Source: Paracoccaceae bacterium
Lineage (GTDB): Bacteria; Pseudomonadota; Alphaproteobacteria; Rhodobacterales; Rhodobacteraceae
Assembly (NCBI GenBank): GCA_007695345.1
Contig: REDZ01000099.1
Coordinates: forward strand, 1 to 58,748
Direction of reading: 5' to 3'
Length of the DNA stretch: 58,748 bases
Part shown: positions 12,260 through 21,345 of the stretch, one piece after another
Numbering within the stretch: position 1 is the first letter of the stretch
Layout: each line of letters begins with the position of its first letter
Position numbers and translations under genes: made by a program
The notes under the pieces: generated by a model
Seen by the model: the letters and a program-made list of their open reading frames with translations, nothing else
What the model was told of the DNA's origin: nothing
Database searches by the model: none

Positions 12260-13378
12260 CTATCCCCTTTTCCGTTCTGCACAAGATGCGGTTTCGGTCA
12301 GATGCGCGATCACGTCGCGTTCGGCAGGATCATAGGCCCGGCCGTCAGGCCAGAGCAGGTCGTGAAACCACAGGTCGGGGGCGTGGACATGACCGTGCAG
12401 CGCCTGCAGCGCCTGGGGCCAGGGCGCATCGGTCTGGGTGCGGCCCTTGACCAGCCCCCAATGATAGGCCCCGATCCCCTGAGCCTGGTAAAAGGGCAGT
12501 TGATCCTGAATGCGGCTGTCGATGGTGCGCGCCAGCCATTCGGTAATCATGAGCGGGCGGCCATGCGCGGCAAGCTGGGCCGCGTAGCGGCGGGCATGGT
12601 CCAGATCGCAATAGGCATGAAAGCTGATGATGTCCGACAGCGCCAGCGCCCGCCGGTCGATCGGATCGTCAAAGGCGGGTGCATCGACACCCAGCCTGGG
12701 CGTGCGCCATGCCGCGACGGTCAGCGGCTGGCAGGGACCGACCTCGCGCGCCCAGTCAAAGCAGTGCTCCATCAGCGCCAGGCTATGCGCGCCAAGTGCG
12801 GCGTCATATTCGGCATACGCCCCGCCCGGAAGAAAGATCATGCGATTGCCGGGCTCATTATACAGGTCCCAGGCCAGAATGCGCGGGTCGCGGCTGTGCT
12901 GGCGGATCATGTCTTGCAGATAGGCCTGAAATTCGGGCCATTGCCCCCGGTCCATCACCGCTGCCCGCCCCGGAGAGGCCACCGCGCGGCTGTTATGCAG
13001 CCCCGGCACCGGATCGGGCTGCGGGCCATAGAGGGGTTCGGCCCCGCCAAAGCCGCAATCATCGAACAGGACCGGCATGACCGACAATCCCAGCCCGTCC
13101 GCCGTGTCCAGAAACCAGTCGAACCGCGCCTTGAGGCCGTTGCGATCATGTTTCCAGACCAGAAAATGCAGATTGGTGCGGATGGAATTCAATCCCATCC
13201 CGGCGGCCCAGCCCAGTTCGCGGGTGATCGTGTCGCGGTCGAAGCTCTCTTCGTGCCACATCTCGAGGAAGTTCACTGCGCTCGAGGGCAGGAAATTGCA
13301 GCCCATGGGCCAGGGTTGCGCCTGCCACCAGGCATTGGCCTGTTCCGTCGTCCAGCGGGTTTGGGGCGCGAAGGTCAT
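12260..13378 (-). CDS. Cellulase-like glycoside hydrolase (GH-A clan), intracellular
   Basis: A 372-residue (beta/alpha)8 hydrolase of the GH5-like, GH-A clan. The acid/base is the Glu of WDLYNEPGN (about residue 175) and the nucleophile the Glu of LMITEWLAR (about residue 280). There is no signal peptide, so the enzyme should cleave oligosaccharides after import. I start it at ATG 13378, giving the normal family opening. A longer reading from 13447, coupled to the binding-protein stop by TGATG, would translate through the 13412-13437 hairpin into an unlikely basic leader. Its place inside a CUT1 operon ties it to a beta-linked oligosaccharide, identity unknown. Confidence 0.8.
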   Translation of the reverse strand: MTFAPQTRWTTEQANAWWQAQPWPMGCNFLPSSAVNFLEMWHEESFDRDTITRELGWAAGMGLNSIRTNLHFLVWKHDRNGLKARFDWFLDTADGLGLSVMPVLFDDCGFGGAEPLYGPQPDPVPGLHNSRAVASPGRAAVMDRGQWPEFQAYLQDMIRQHSRDPRILAWDLYNEPGNRMIFLPGGAYAEYDAALGAHSLALMEHCFDWAREVGPCQPLTVAAWRTPRLGVDAPAFDDPIDRRALALSDIISFHAYCDLDHARRYAAQLAAHGRPLMITEWLARTIDSRIQDQLPFYQAQGIGAYHWGLVKGRTQTDAPWPQALQALHGHVHAPDLWFHDLLWPDGRAYDPAERDVIAHLTETASCAERKRG

Positions 13379-13411
13379 CGGCAGCGTGTCCAGGGCGTTT
13401 GGGCATGGCAA

Positions 13412-13437
13412 GCGGCCCGCGCGGTCGCGCGGGCCGC
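13412..13437 (-). other. Intercistronic stem-loop after the sugar-binding-protein gene
   Basis: GCGGCCCGCGCG and CGCGCGGGCCGC make a perfect 12-bp GC stem with a two-base centre (a four-base loop once the innermost pair opens), ten bases after the binding-protein stop. It is probably an mRNA-stabilising or attenuating hairpin that keeps binding-protein levels above the glycosidase and ATPase. Confidence 0.6.
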
Positions 13438-13446
13438 AGGGTGTCA

Positions 13447-14727
13447 TCAGCGATCAAGCAGGTCCTGCACATCCGCCTGCGCATCAGCGAGCGCGGCATC
13501 AACCGATTTTCCGGTCAGCCAGATCGCCTGCAATTCGCGGTTCAGCACGTCCTGGATCGCGCCGTAGCGGCGCGAGGGCGGCGTGTCGCGGGCAATGTCG
13601 GCGGTGCCGGCATATTCACTGCGATGGGGCAGGGCGGCGTAGTCCCCGCTTTCCAGAACCGATGTGCGTACGGCCATATGCCCGGTCCGCGCCCAGTCGA
13701 TATTGTGCTCATTGATGAAGGCCAGCACCTGCAGCGCGGCATCATAGGTGTCGGGGTCACTGGCCTGCAGCGGTGACGGAATGGCCCACATATGGCTGTC
13801 GGCCCAGGTTGCGCCCTCGTCAAAGAGGGTGGGGAAATCGGCCACATGGTAGCTGTTCAGCCCCTCGTCATCGCGCGCAGCCTCGGCAGCGTAGAAATCC
13901 ACGACCCAGGTGCCGTTGACAAGCACCGCGGCCTCGCCATTCAGGAACGCCTGCTGGCTGTCGGCGTAGTTCAGTTGCGGGTTGGACAGCCCCGCATCGA
14001 ACAGCTGGGTGATCGCGCTGATCGCATTGCGCGTCTCTGGCGTGTCGATGGTCGCCGTGTCGCCGTCGAAGATATTCGAGCCCTGCTGCCAGATCAGCGC
14101 AAGCGCCACCCGAACCCCGATGGGGAATTCCGCGAAATCGGCAGCAAGGTAGTCCTGCCCGGTCGCCTCTTGTACGGCGCGGGCATGTTCCAGCATTTCC
14201 TCGGGCGAGGTGGGCAGGATCGGCGCGCCATCCTCGACCAGCCCGGCCGCTTCCATCAGATCCATGTTCACATGCCAGAGGTTGGCGTGCAGATCCATCG
14301 GCACGCCCACGATCCGGTCGTTATAGGTGACAGCCTCCAGCGCGGCGGGTTCCCAGTCGGACGGGTCGATGCCCGCGCCTTCCAGATCATCGGTCAGATC
14401 GGCCAGCGCGCCGATATTGGCAAATTCCGGCACCCTGTGGCGGTGCATGACATGCACATTGGGCGGCGTGCCCCCGGCATAGGCCGCCACGATCTGGTCG
14501 TAGTAATTGCCCCAGTCGGTGGGCAGTGTGTTGACCGAGATGCCGTCAAGCTCGGCATCGGCGGCATTGATGATCGACTGGATGATGCAGGCCTCACCCA
14601 CCGAAGCGGACGTATCGGTGCCTGCATCCTCGCAATCGCCGAAGAACCGGCCCAGTGTCACATCCTGCGCCACGGCGCTCGTGGCCAGAAGTGTCAGCGC
14701 GGTTGCGCCAAAGATCATGCGTTTCAT
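13447..14727 (-). CDS. Sugar ABC transporter substrate-binding protein (CUT1 type)
   Basis: A 426-residue exported binding protein. Signal peptide MKRMIFGATALTLLATSAVAQ is followed by a mature region with the extracellular solute-binding family 1 layout. The N-terminal part has DWGNYYDQIVAAYAGGTPPNVHVMH, the usual CUT1 pattern describing the first lobe, and aromatic residues such as WHVN and GTWVVDFY could stack on sugar. It lies 32 bases after the second permease and is followed by a strong stem-loop. Together with the intracellular glycosidase it suggests oligosaccharide uptake; the ligand is not identifiable by eye. Confidence 0.88.
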   Translation of the reverse strand: MKRMIFGATALTLLATSAVAQDVTLGRFFGDCEDAGTDTSASVGEACIIQSIINAADAELDGISVNTLPTDWGNYYDQIVAAYAGGTPPNVHVMHRHRVPEFANIGALADLTDDLEGAGIDPSDWEPAALEAVTYNDRIVGVPMDLHANLWHVNMDLMEAAGLVEDGAPILPTSPEEMLEHARAVQEATGQDYLAADFAEFPIGVRVALALIWQQGSNIFDGDTATIDTPETRNAISAITQLFDAGLSNPQLNYADSQQAFLNGEAAVLVNGTWVVDFYAAEAARDDEGLNSYHVADFPTLFDEGATWADSHMWAIPSPLQASDPDTYDAALQVLAFINEHNIDWARTGHMAVRTSVLESGDYAALPHRSEYAGTADIARDTPPSRRYGAIQDVLNRELQAIWLTGKSVDAALADAQADVQDLLDR

Positions 14728-14759
14728 TTACTTTCCTCCCTTGGATGGTGTCGGTTAGA

Positions 14760-15593
14760 TCAGCCCTTGGTGCCGCCCGCCGTCATGGCGCGCACCACAT
14801 AACGCTGGAAAATCAGGAACAGCACGACCACCGGCAGCGAGGCGATGACGCCCGAGGCCATGACCCGCCCCAGCCCTTCGGCCTGTGCGAAATTCGACTG
14901 AATCGAGGCAAGGCCCAGCGTGATCGTGAAATACTCGCGCTGCTGTGCCGAGACGAGCGGCCACAGATAGTCGTTCCAGGCATAGAGGAAGGTCAGGATC
15001 GCCAGCGTCATCATGGCAGGGCGCGCCAATGGGAGCATCACATACCAGAAGATCTGCAACCAGCCGACACCGTCGATGCGCGCGGCTTCCTCTATATCCT
15101 TTGGGATCGCCTTGAAGAACTGCATCATCAGGAACACGCCGATGGGCACTGCCACGCGCGGCAGGATCAGCGCGTGGTGGCTGTTGTGCCAGCCCCAGTC
15201 CGAGAACATGGTGTAGAGCGGGATGAAGACGGCCTGCTCGGGCACCATCAGGCCCATCAGGCAGAGAATGATGATCGGCGTCTTGAACGGGAAGTCCAGG
15301 CGCGCCAGCGCATATCCGGCCGTGGTGGACACCGCCAGCACCGCCAGCGTCATGCCGACCGAGACGATCAGCGAGTTCAGGAACCACATCGGCACCTGCC
15401 CGAAGCGGAACAGCGCGATGTAATTGTCAGGCGTGAAGGGAAACGGGATCAGCCCCAGCGCAGTGCTGGATGTGGTGCGCGCGAGCAGGTCATTGGGTTG
15501 AAAGGACAGCGACACCATCCAGATCGTCGGCACAAGCCAGATGAAGGCCGGGATCGAGAGCCCGAAGATCAGCCAGTAATATCCGCGAGTCAT
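14760..15593 (-). CDS. Sugar ABC transporter permease, MalG type
   Basis: A 277-residue inner-membrane subunit with about six helices. The EAA loop reads DIEEAARIDGVGWLQIFWYV (about residues 182-201), characteristic of MalG/UgpE-type CUT1 permeases. Its start overlaps the stop of the upstream MalF-type permease by four bases (ATGA), so the two are translationally coupled. It should pair with that protein and with the UgpC-like ATPase to form the transporter. Confidence 0.9.
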   Translation of the reverse strand: MTRGYYWLIFGLSIPAFIWLVPTIWMVSLSFQPNDLLARTTSSTALGLIPFPFTPDNYIALFRFGQVPMWFLNSLIVSVGMTLAVLAVSTTAGYALARLDFPFKTPIIILCLMGLMVPEQAVFIPLYTMFSDWGWHNSHHALILPRVAVPIGVFLMMQFFKAIPKDIEEAARIDGVGWLQIFWYVMLPLARPAMMTLAILTFLYAWNDYLWPLVSAQQREYFTITLGLASIQSNFAQAEGLGRVMASGVIASLPVVVLFLIFQRYVVRAMTAGGTKG

Positions 15594-16687
15594 TGATCCT
15601 TCTCCCGTCCCAGTACGAATTGCAGGATCGAAAAGCCACCCATGATGACAAACAGGAACACCGCCATGGCCGAGGCGCGGCCCAGTTCGCTGTCTCGGAA
15701 CGCGGTCTGGTAGATATATCGGACCAGTACCTGCGTCGTGTCATTCGGCCCGCCATTCGTCATCAGATGCGACTGCCCGAAGACCTGAAAATGCAGGATG
15801 ATCTGCAACACCACGACCAGCGTGATGGTGCGCTTGAGGTTGGGCAGGGTGATATACCAGAACGCCTTGGCCCCTGTGGCATTGTCCAGCGCGCCGGCCT
15901 CATACAGATCCTTGGAGATGTCCTGAATGCCCGCCAGAAACAGGATCATCGCGATGCCCAGCGACCACCAGATCGTCGCGATCACGATGGAGGCCATGGC
16001 GAAACCCTCTGCGGTCAGCCAGACGATGGGCGAGCCGCCGACCAGTTCGGTCACATTGGCGATCAGCCCTTGCCGGGGCGAGAACATGATCTGCCAGATC
16101 AGCGTGACAACCGTGACCGAAAGCACCTGACTGAGGAAGAACAGCGTGCGCAGCACCGCCTTCGCGCGCGTCTCGCCATCCAGGGCGGCGGCCAGCAGCA
16201 TGGCGGTGATCGTTACCCCCGGAACAGCCAGCCCCACGAACAGGATCGTGTTGCCCACCGTGGGCCAGAAACGGCGATCGTACCAGCGCCCGTCCTCGCC
16301 CGGATGAAAGCCCGGCAGCACGAACAGAAGCAGTGACGCAATCCCGATGGCCAGCGCCGTGACCTTGCCCGCGCGCCCGGTCCGATAGAGCAGGACACTC
16401 GTCCCAAGGCCAAGCAGCCCGAAAAACTGGTAGCCCGGGCTGGCCCATGCCCCCCAGGTGATGTTCGAGCCCCACATGACGCGCTCGTAATTGCTCAGGC
16501 CGACATAGCTCTTGGCGTCGGGATTGAAGGCGACGGCCATCAGGTTCCAGTCATGCAGGCTGATCCAGACCCCCTTGAAAAAGGGATAGACCAGAAAGAC
16601 CGCATAGACCGTCAGAAACGGCAAGAGCAGGATCGCGGCCGCCTGGCGCTGCGTCAGCGCAAGGCGCGTGCCTTGGTATCGCGTCAT
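15590..16687 (-). CDS. Sugar ABC transporter permease, MalF type
   Basis: A 365-residue inner-membrane subunit with an N-terminal extension helix and a periplasmic stretch of about 100 residues, typical of MalF/UgpA-type permeases. The EAA loop appears as DLYEAGALDNATGAKAFW. The ATG at 16687 is preceded by GAGGAGG at seven bases, a better start than the ATG at 16759 which lacks a site and would run through the operator region. First gene of the operon; the promoter must lie in 16688-16780, which holds the inverted repeat at 16741-16758. Confidence 0.88.
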   Translation of the reverse strand: MTRYQGTRLALTQRQAAAILLLPFLTVYAVFLVYPFFKGVWISLHDWNLMAVAFNPDAKSYVGLSNYERVMWGSNITWGAWASPGYQFFGLLGLGTSVLLYRTGRAGKVTALAIGIASLLLFVLPGFHPGEDGRWYDRRFWPTVGNTILFVGLAVPGVTITAMLLAAALDGETRAKAVLRTLFFLSQVLSVTVVTLIWQIMFSPRQGLIANVTELVGGSPIVWLTAEGFAMASIVIATIWWSLGIAMILFLAGIQDISKDLYEAGALDNATGAKAFWYITLPNLKRTITLVVVLQIILHFQVFGQSHLMTNGGPNDTTQVLVRYIYQTAFRDSELGRASAMAVFLFVIMGGFSILQFVLGREKDQ

Positions 16688-16740
16688 CTGGCGCCTCCTC
16701 CCAGAGCGTGCGGTTTTGCGCACACATCGCCAATTCGTAC

Positions 16741-16758
16741 TGCTAAAAATATTTAGCA
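16741..16758. promoter_or_regulatory. 18-bp inverted repeat between the divergent LacI gene and the sugar operon
   Basis: TGCTAAA and TTTAGCA form perfect 7-bp arms separated by AATA. The site lies 23 bases from the LacI-type start and 54 bases from the MalF-type start, in the only region that can hold both promoters. It is a good candidate operator for the adjacent repressor, although it lacks the central CG of the commonest LacI sites. Confidence 0.55.
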
Positions 16759-16780
16759 AACTTTATTACCTTACGTCAAG

Positions 16781-17824
16781 ATGTATTATCCCGCCATGAC
16801 CGACCCCAAGTTTCCGACGCCTGCGCGCGTCACGATGAAAGATGTGGCCGCGCGGGCAGGCGTGTCGCAATCGACTGTGTCCTTTGTGCTCAATGGCATG
16901 GAAGACATGCGTATCGCAGCCGAAACGCGGCAGCGGGTTCTCGATGCGGTGGCGGAGCTGGACTATCGCCCGCGCGCGGCAGGGCGGCCGCCATCGTCGC
17001 AGATGAAACGGGTGATCGGGCTGATGCTGGATGAGATCGCGACCAGCCCCTTTGCGGCCATCTCGATCGAGGGCGCGCATGAACAGGCGCGCAAACATGA
17101 TGCGTTGCTCGAGATCGTGATGACTGGCGGCGACCCGGAATATGAGGCCGCTATCCTGCGCAAATGGGCAGCAGACAATGTGCAGGGCGTTATCTATGGC
17201 TCTATCCTGACGCGCCAGATCACGCCGCCTGACGCGCTCAGCCGTCATCGTGCGGTGCTGCTGAACTGCTATGACGGGGCAGGGCGCTTTGCCTCGGTCG
17301 TGCCCGCCGAACGGCGCGGCGGTGAAGCGGCGACTGATGCGCTGCTGGCCGAAGGGCACCGCAGGATCGCCTTCATCTCGGGCGAGGCGTGGATGGACGC
17401 CGCGACCCAGCGCAGAGAGGGGTTTGAACGCGCCATGCGCGCCGCTGGTGTGCCGATTGATCCGTCACTGCTGCGCGAGGGCAATTTCCTGCCCAGCGGC
17501 GGGCGCGCGGCGACACTGGACCTGATGCGCGGCCCCACGCGGCCGGATGCGATTTTCTGCGCCAATGACCTGATGGCCGTCGGGTGCTACGAGGCGCTGA
17601 AGGAACTGGGCGAACGGCCAGGCGAAACTGTGGCCGTCATGGGGTATGACGATCAGGAAATCGCGCAGCACCTGTCGCCTGCCTTGTCCACGGCATTGCT
17701 GCCGCATCGGGAAATGGGCCAATGGTGCTGCGCCTACCTGCTGACCGAGGCACCGGGGCCGAAAACACAAGAGCGAATCGCCTGCCCGGTCATCCTGCGC
17801 GGATCACACAAGCGGCAGGGGTGA
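16781..17824 (+). CDS. LacI-family regulator of the sugar ABC operon
   Basis: A 347-residue LacI/GalR regulator. The HTH reads MKDVAARAGVSQSTVSFVLNG at about residues 19-39, and the effector domain ends with GYDDQEIAQHLSPALSTALLPHREMG, a typical LacI C-terminal signature. ATG codons at 16781 and 16796 are both possible starts. It is divergent from the CUT1 operon and should repress it in the absence of an inducing sugar through the inverted repeat at 16741-16758. The 144 bases after its stop, up to the convergent phnM, contain no gene I can see. Confidence 0.88.
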   Translation: MYYPAMTDPKFPTPARVTMKDVAARAGVSQSTVSFVLNGMEDMRIAAETRQRVLDAVAELDYRPRAAGRPPSSQMKRVIGLMLDEIATSPFAAISIEGAHEQARKHDALLEIVMTGGDPEYEAAILRKWAADNVQGVIYGSILTRQITPPDALSRHRAVLLNCYDGAGRFASVVPAERRGGEAATDALLAEGHRRIAFISGEAWMDAATQRREGFERAMRAAGVPIDPSLLREGNFLPSGGRAATLDLMRGPTRPDAIFCANDLMAVGCYEALKELGERPGETVAVMGYDDQEIAQHLSPALSTALLPHREMGQWCCAYLLTEAPGPKTQERIACPVILRGSHKRQG

Positions 17825-17968
17825 GCGGCTGGATGCAAGAGGTCGTCGCCAGCGGTGCCGAAAATCCGCCGCCTATGAGATCAGGCGGTCACAATCGCAG
17901 GACGTGCCGTCCCGACCTCTGGCGCCGTCACCCGTTTCACCAAGATGCCTGGACGCACGCTTCGCAGT

Positions 17969-19111
17969 TCAGGCCACGCGTGCGCCCTTGACCCTGACCT
18001 CGCGCAGCATCGGAACCAAGCCGGGCAAGCTGACACGGATGATATCCGCGCGAAGACCAGGCTTCAGCGCGCCCCTGTCTGACAAACCCACCGCCCGCGC
18101 CGGTGTTGCAGTGACCGCGCGAAAGCCCCGTGCCATATCGCCCAGCAACTGTCCCAGGCGCACGGCGCCTTGCAACAGGGCGGCCGGAACGTAGTCGGAT
18201 GACAGAATGTCCAGCCGGTCGGCACGTGCCAGGTCCGACGCCGCGACATTGCCGGAATGCGACCCGCCCCGGATCAGGTTCGGCGCGCCCATCATCACTT
18301 TGATGCCCGCGTCATGGCAGCTATGGGCGGCTTCCAGCGTGGTCGGAAATTCTGCCAGCCGGACACCATGCCGGGCCGAGGCCGAAACCTGCGCCGCTGT
18401 CGTATCATCATGGCTGGCCAGCGTCGCCCCGTAGCCGCGCGCTGCCGCGACCACGGCGGCCTCATGCGCTGTGCGGACGCGTGCGCCCAGTTCCTGCTGG
18501 TGCGCAACATGGTCGTCGAACTCGGCCTCCGTCATGCCGTATTTCCCGCGCAGATAACTGCGCAGCCTGGACAGGTCGGAAAACTGCCGCTGGCCCGGCG
18601 TGTGGTCCATCAGGCTGACAATGCCGACCCGGTCATCGGGGCCGAATTCGTCCAGTTCGTCGATCAGTGTTTCGGAACAGATCTCGGCGCGCAGATGCAG
18701 GAAATGGCTGATCTTGAGCGCGCCAAGGTCGCGCATCCCCAGTATCTCGCTGGCCAGAGGGCGGGCATAGCGCCCGCGGCCCCGCGCATCCTCGTGCGTC
18801 AGCGACCCGATGCGCAGAGCGTCGAATACCTTGGTGATCCCTGTTCCCGCCAATTCGCGGTCATGCGCGATGACGGCGCTGGCATGAGGCCACTCGACAC
18901 CGGGGCGGGGGGCAAGATGGCGTTCCAGATTGTCCGTGTGCAGCTCGATCAGGCCGGGCGCGATCAGATCGCCGTCGCAATCCAGCGCACCCCTGGGCAG
19001 ATGGGGGCTGTCATCAAGGGCTGCAATGACGCCGTCGCGGATGACCACGGCACCGCGTTGCAGCTTGTCGGGCAGAACAAGCTGCGCATTTCCCAGGATC
19101 ACCTCAGTCAT
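17969..19111 (-). CDS. phnM: Alpha-D-ribose 1-methylphosphonate 5-triphosphate diphosphatase
   Basis: A 380-residue amidohydrolase-superfamily enzyme that removes pyrophosphate from ribose 1-phosphonate 5-triphosphate in the C-P lyase pathway. PhnM marks are IELHTDNLERHLAPRPGVEW near residue 50, LMDHTPGQRQF, LASHDDT, EFPTT, GAPNLIRGGSHSGN and SSDYVP. I use ATG 19111; the longer frame adds 17 charged residues without a ribosome site. It is the last gene of the minus-strand phn group, 161 bases after phnN in a gap where I see nothing else. A second PhnM-like gene lies at 25224-26405. Confidence 0.93.
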   Translation of the reverse strand: MTEVILGNAQLVLPDKLQRGAVVIRDGVIAALDDSPHLPRGALDCDGDLIAPGLIELHTDNLERHLAPRPGVEWPHASAVIAHDRELAGTGITKVFDALRIGSLTHEDARGRGRYARPLASEILGMRDLGALKISHFLHLRAEICSETLIDELDEFGPDDRVGIVSLMDHTPGQRQFSDLSRLRSYLRGKYGMTEAEFDDHVAHQQELGARVRTAHEAAVVAAARGYGATLASHDDTTAAQVSASARHGVRLAEFPTTLEAAHSCHDAGIKVMMGAPNLIRGGSHSGNVAASDLARADRLDILSSDYVPAALLQGAVRLGQLLGDMARGFRAVTATPARAVGLSDRGALKPGLRADIIRVSLPGLVPMLREVRVKGARVA

Positions 19112-19272
19112 TTCCTTGTCGTCCTTGTCTCTTGCGTCGCGATTCCGTGGCGGTCGGCTCACCCCGGTTTTCCGGGCATGGCGCCCTCCGGCAGCTTCAG
19201 GGCGCTGACGTCACGGCGCCTGGCCTGTGGTGTGCGGCGTTGATCAGGATCGAGTCGCTCGCTCTCATCTGC

Positions 19273-19830
19273 TCAGACATCTTCCAACGCGCGGTCAATC
19301 GCGCTCTCGATCTGTGCCAATGCCGCGTCGAGCGTGCTGTCATTGACGATGATCTGCGTGCCGGGGGGCGCGGCAAGCTCCGCCCGTTTCAACCGCGCGG
19401 CGATCTCGCGCGCGCTCTCGCGTCTGCGTGCGGCCAGGCGTGTGGCCAGAACCTCGATGGGGGCCGAGACCATCAGCACCAGTAGCTGCGGATAGGCGGC
19501 CGCGATCTGCGGCAGGGCCTTGCGCGAACCGTTGAACACCACCACCTTACCTGCGGCCAGGTTGGCATCGACGCTGGCGGGAACCGCGTAGCGCAGCCGA
19601 TGCGCGCCCCAGTGAAAAGCATAGCGCCCCATGGCGACCTGCGCATCGAACTGCGCCTCTGTGACGGCGATGTGATCTTCCCCGCCCGCATCTGCCGGGC
19701 GCGTGATGACACGCCGCGCGATGATGATATCGGGCCGCACCTTGCCCAGTGCCGCGATCAGCGTGTCCTTGCCCACCCCCGAGGGACCGACAATCGCGAC
19801 CAGCAGCCCGCGCCCGCGATGACCGCTCAT
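19273..19830 (-). CDS. phnN: Ribose 1,5-bisphosphate phosphokinase
   Basis: A 185-residue guanylate-kinase-like enzyme that phosphorylates ribose 1,5-bisphosphate to PRPP, the salvage step after C-P bond cleavage. The P-loop GPSGVGKDTL is at residues 14-23. Length matches the family. Its start overlaps the phnL stop (ATGA), so the two are coupled. The phosphodiesterase PhnP, which would supply the substrate, is not in the window. Confidence 0.92.
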   Translation of the reverse strand: MSGHRGRGLLVAIVGPSGVGKDTLIAALGKVRPDIIIARRVITRPADAGGEDHIAVTEAQFDAQVAMGRYAFHWGAHRLRYAVPASVDANLAAGKVVVFNGSRKALPQIAAAYPQLLVLMVSAPIEVLATRLAARRRESAREIAARLKRAELAAPPGTQIIVNDSTLDAALAQIESAIDRALEDV

Positions 19831-20516
19831 GCCGACAGATCCCGCGCGGGCGTGAAGCCTGTGACATCAACCTCGCGGTCGCAGACCGCTGCGCGGGCGT
19901 CAGCATCATGAAATATGCCAAGGATCGCCGCCCCCCGCGCCTTGGCCTCGGCAATCAGGTCCAGAACCACGGCGCGGTTGGCCGAATCCAGGCTGGCGGT
20001 CGGTTCATCCAGCAGCATCACCGGCCAGTCCAGAATGAACCCGCGCGCGATATTGACCCGCTGCTGCTCGCCGCCCGAAAAGGTGGTGGGCGAGAGCGAC
20101 CACAGCCGTTGCGGGATGTTCAGCCGCGCCAGCAACGCGCGCGCGCGCGCCAGGGCGTCAGCCTCCGCCAACCCCTGCGCGCGCAACGGCTCGGCCACGA
20201 CGCGCAATGTCGGCACGCGCGGGATAACGCGCAGGAACTGGCTGACATAGCCAAGCCGGTTGCGGCGCAGGGCAATCACATCGCGCGGCTCTGCTCCGCA
20301 GAGTTCCACCCCCGCCACGCGGATCGATCCCTGATCGCAGCGGTAGTTTCCCCAGATCATGCGCATCAGCGTCGATTTCCCGGCCCCCGACGCCCCCACC
20401 AGGGCGACGCATTCTCCGGGCCGGACCGACAGCGCCGCACCCTCCATCACAGGCAGGACGACACCGCCCTGATTGTGCAGCACAAAGCGCTTGCCGACCC
20501 CTGAAATCTCGATCAT
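19827..20516 (-). CDS. phnL: C-P lyase subunit PhnL (ABC-type ATPase)
   Basis: A 229-residue ABC ATPase required with PhnG, PhnH and PhnI for attaching the phosphonate to the ribose of ATP. Walker A GASGAGKST, signature FSGGEQQR and Walker B MLLDEPTASLD are all present. I chose ATG 20516, which follows a GGCGGGGGA stretch; the frame is open further, but the earlier ATG codes sit in the repeated element at 20526-20547. There is a 58-base gap from phnK, the largest break but one within phnG-phnN, and that gap carries the repeated element. Confidence 0.92.
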   Translation of the reverse strand: MIEISGVGKRFVLHNQGGVVLPVMEGAALSVRPGECVALVGASGAGKSTLMRMIWGNYRCDQGSIRVAGVELCGAEPRDVIALRRNRLGYVSQFLRVIPRVPTLRVVAEPLRAQGLAEADALARARALLARLNIPQRLWSLSPTTFSGGEQQRVNIARGFILDWPVMLLDEPTASLDSANRAVVLDLIAEAKARGAAILGIFHDADARAAVCDREVDVTGFTPARDLSA

Positions 20517-20525
20517 TCCCCCGCC

Positions 20526-20547
20526 CTTCATCTTGCACGAAATACTC
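20526..20547 (-). repeat. Divergent copy of a 22-bp intergenic element
   Basis: Read on the minus strand this is GAGTATTT followed by CGTGCAAGATGAAG, differing at about three positions from the copies at 27649-27670 and 35785-35806. It lies in the phnK-phnL gap with no obvious hairpin beside it. Confidence 0.5.
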
Positions 20548-20574
20548 ATTCAACGCCCTCGGTGCCGCATCGCC

Positions 20575-21345
20575 TCAGACCTGCAGCACCGAACTGACCA
20601 GAAGCTGCGTATAGGCATCCTGCGGATCATCCAGAACCTGATCCGTCAGCCCCTCCTCGACGACATGACCATCCTTCATCACCATCAGCCGGTCGGCCAG
20701 CAAACGCACCACGGCCAGATCATGCGTGACAATCACCGCAGACAGACCGAAGTGCCGCACCAGCCCGCGCAACAGATCCAGCAGCCGCGCCTGAACAGAG
20801 ACATCCAGGCCCCCCGTCGGCTCGTCCATGAACACCAGCCTCGGCCCCGTCACCAGATTGCGCGCGATCTGCAGGCGTTGCTGCATCCCGCCGGAAAAGG
20901 CGCGCGGGCGCTCGTCGATACGGCCCGCGTCGATCTCGACCCGCCCCAGCCAGTCACTGGCCTGACGGCGGATATCGCCATAATGACGCGCGCCCACGGC
21001 CATCAGCCGGTCGCCCACATTGCCGCCTGCACTGACATTCATGCGCAACCCGTCGCGCGGGTTCTGATGCACGAAGGCCCAGTCCGTGCGCGCCAGCCAG
21101 CGGCGTTCGGGCTCGGACATCTCGAGCGTATCACGCAGGCCCTGATCGCGCGTGTCGAACATCACGCGGCCCGTGTCAGGGGGCATGTGGCCGGCCAGAC
21201 AATTCAGCAGCGTGGATTTTCCCGACCCGCTCTCGCCCACGATCCCCATGACCTCGCCGGGCCAGAGGGTGAAGCTGATATCGGCGCAGCCCAGATGGCG
21301 GCCGTAGAATTTACCAAGGCCCTCGACCTTCAGAAGCGGTGTCAT
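20575..21345 (-). CDS. phnK: C-P lyase subunit PhnK (ABC-type ATPase)
   Basis: A 256-residue ABC ATPase that associates with the PhnGHIJ core complex. Motifs: Walker A GESGSGKSTLLN (about residues 38-49), signature FSGGMQQR and Walker B LVFMDEPTGGLD. It resembles oligopeptide-transporter ATPases, as known PhnK proteins do, yet has no permease partner. The start at 21345 overlaps the phnJ stop (ATGA). Confidence 0.93.
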   Translation of the reverse strand: MTPLLKVEGLGKFYGRHLGCADISFTLWPGEVMGIVGESGSGKSTLLNCLAGHMPPDTGRVMFDTRDQGLRDTLEMSEPERRWLARTDWAFVHQNPRDGLRMNVSAGGNVGDRLMAVGARHYGDIRRQASDWLGRVEIDAGRIDERPRAFSGGMQQRLQIARNLVTGPRLVFMDEPTGGLDVSVQARLLDLLRGLVRHFGLSAVIVTHDLAVVRLLADRLMVMKDGHVVEEGLTDQVLDDPQDAYTQLLVSSVLQV

